Shown here piece by piece: positions 62,501 through 64,000 of a DNA stretch of 64,000 bases. A program made the translations under genes and the position numbers. Origin of the DNA: Patagioenas fasciata (lineage: Eukaryota > Chordata > Aves > Columbiformes > Columbidae); NCBI RefSeq assembly GCF_037038585.1, contig NC_092522.1, positions 47,343,661 through 47,407,660 of the forward strand, written 5' to 3'. The notes below the pieces were generated by a model that was not told the origin of the DNA, ran no database searches, and saw nothing but the letters and a program-made list of their open reading frames with translations. Within the stretch, counting starts at the first letter, position 1. The number at the start of each line of letters is the position of its first letter.

Positions 62501-64000
62501 TGGATGAGTGGTGGCATAAGAGAAGCGGTGGCCAAGCGAGACCAAGGGAGTGAAAGACTGCCTGTCTAAGTAGCAGTGTGATGAAGGGCTGGCTTCAGCT
62601 CACTGCAAAAACTCCCTGTGCTGCTTCTCCCACCACTGTCCCCTCATTACCACCTGGTGCAGAGATCTGGGCTCAAGGTGTCTCTCATCTTCCAGAGCTC
62701 AGGGGGGCTCCCCAGCAGAGCTAGCTTGTCTTCTCTTCCCCTTCACTGTCCTTCTGGGTGAACTTCCATCTCATATTTTTTGCCTTTTAAAACAGATGGA
62801 AAAAAACAGGCTTAAAGTTTAATAACCCATCTGTGTCCATAGAGAGGCTGGTCAGTGAGGGGGGTGGAAGTGGTCTCTCCCCACAGCTCCAGGGAGCCCT
62901 GGCTCCCCTACGGGCACAGCAATGCAGGCAGGAGTAAGCAAATGAGAAGAAATTGCCCTGACTTAGCAAGAGGTCATGCAGAAAGATCCATGCTGGCAGA
63001 CGAGACAGTGTGCTAAAGATAACTGTTTGACAAACTATATTTACTCTCCCTTTCTGGGAGGACTTACAGGGGATTTGGAGCATTGTGCTAATATAAGCCA
63101 TCCAGTGCCTGTGGCAGAGGAAGCACCTACTCGGGGCTTCTTTGCGCTTGTGTCTTTACAAGCCATGAGAGGGGACACTGCTGAAAATAGCCCTGTCTCC
63201 TAATTGTATTCTTGGGAATGTTAATCAGCAGGCTTGCTCTTCCCACCAGCAGCAACCGTGCAGCGATACTGTTTGATCAAATGCAGCTGCTTTCCCTCAC
63301 CACCACCATTTTTCTCACCAGCAGCACTGGGTGTCCCTGCCCACATCCCTCCCTAACCTGCAGAGGAGGTGATCCATTTTGGGGACTCTCAGAATCAAGG
63401 GAAAGACCATTGTTTGTGTTTTCTGGGTATTCTGGGAAACCTCTGTGTTGGAGCTGGCTTTCTGCCTCTGAGAGGTCCCCACCTAAACAAAGGCGATGAG
63501 GGTTAATGCTCGACAAAGGGGCGGGGGGCGAAAGAGAGAATTCTCCTAAACAGTCGTGATTTTTCAGCTGATGTTTGTAAGCTTTCCGCCATACAGGAAA
63601 AGAGGCACTTGAGATTTTGAGTATGCAGTAACCATGACAAATACAGAAGTACAAAAACAGCTCTAGGCAGCTAGAAAGAACAATACCGAACAAACAAATT
63701 AGCCATCTGTACCATCTCTAGCTCCTAAAAGTAAACATAAACACAGATCCACACTGAAAAGGGCTGTACTCGTAATAAATCAATTAGCACTGCCAGCACT
63801 TGGAGGCAGCAGGGGGAGAGGTGCAGGACCAGAGGAACAGACCTCTCCCTGCCTCGTTTCAGGTTGGCTCTCTGGGCTCCCAAAAAGCTCTCCTGTGGGC
63901 TGGGGAGTGAGGATCGGCTCACCAGAGCGCTCCCCCCGCGCGTGATGGGGGGAGTGACACCATGGAAAATCTTGACCCCGGGGGGATGTCCAGTGTTCAC

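Larger units (their letters stand above)
58126..64000. other. Downstream intergenic DNA
   Basis: No gene is supported; reading frames are short (up to about 140 codons) and unrecognised. The segment contains an old repeat fragment near 59268-59345 and a strongly AT-rich block at about 59340-59530. The last 3 kb is mixed-GC sequence in which I see nothing definite. Confidence 0.65.

Noticed and set aside
1-64000. CRISPR arrays, bacterial-type operons, tRNA or rRNA genes
   Set aside because: None of their signatures is present, and the sequence is animal nuclear DNA throughout. I cannot exclude a small noncoding RNA that has no motif readable by eye.

Overview
This is nuclear vertebrate DNA, most likely from a bird. 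The evidence is the minus-strand CR1 retrotransposon ends with their 8-bp terminal repeat (about 18.73, 19.98 and 58.06 kb), older CR1/L3-like and MIR-like remnants, and the absence of Alu-like or recent L1 copies. The species cannot be told from the sequence.

The window holds one protein-coding gene that I can support: IRF2BP2 (interferon regulatory factor 2 binding protein 2), on the + strand at 48557-50496. It has two coding exons (48557-49568 and 49781-50496) separated by a 212-bp GT-AG intron and encodes 575 residues. The N-terminal C2-C2 zinc finger, the middle conserved blocks, the RKRK nuclear localisation signal and the C-terminal RING-like finger are all intact. The gene sits in two CpG islands (about 46.44-47.34 and 47.58-50.5 kb) separated by an AT-rich gap. 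Its 3' UTR is AU-rich and about 2.3 kb long, with a probable poly(A) signal at 52767-52772.

The 46 kb upstream and 11 kb downstream look intergenic. No other reading frame there looks like a protein I recognise, and most of the longer ones start at a near-cognate codon. These regions hold MIR-like and CR1-like remnants, simple repeats (notably an unbroken 183-nt polypyrimidine tract at 18098-18280), and AT-rich homeobox-motif-rich segments that are candidate conserved regulatory elements. This fits IRF2BP2 lying beside a gene desert in other amniotes.

I found no clearly new gene system. The observations most worth a second look are regulatory: a palindromic p53-type response element 10.4 kb upstream (IRF2BP2 is a reported p53 target), a paired ETS/RUNX cluster in the gap between the CpG islands, a short upstream ORF in the leader, loss of the alternative splice donor expected from the human isoforms, and a dense run of oligo(dT) tracts plus a G-quadruplex motif just past the gene.
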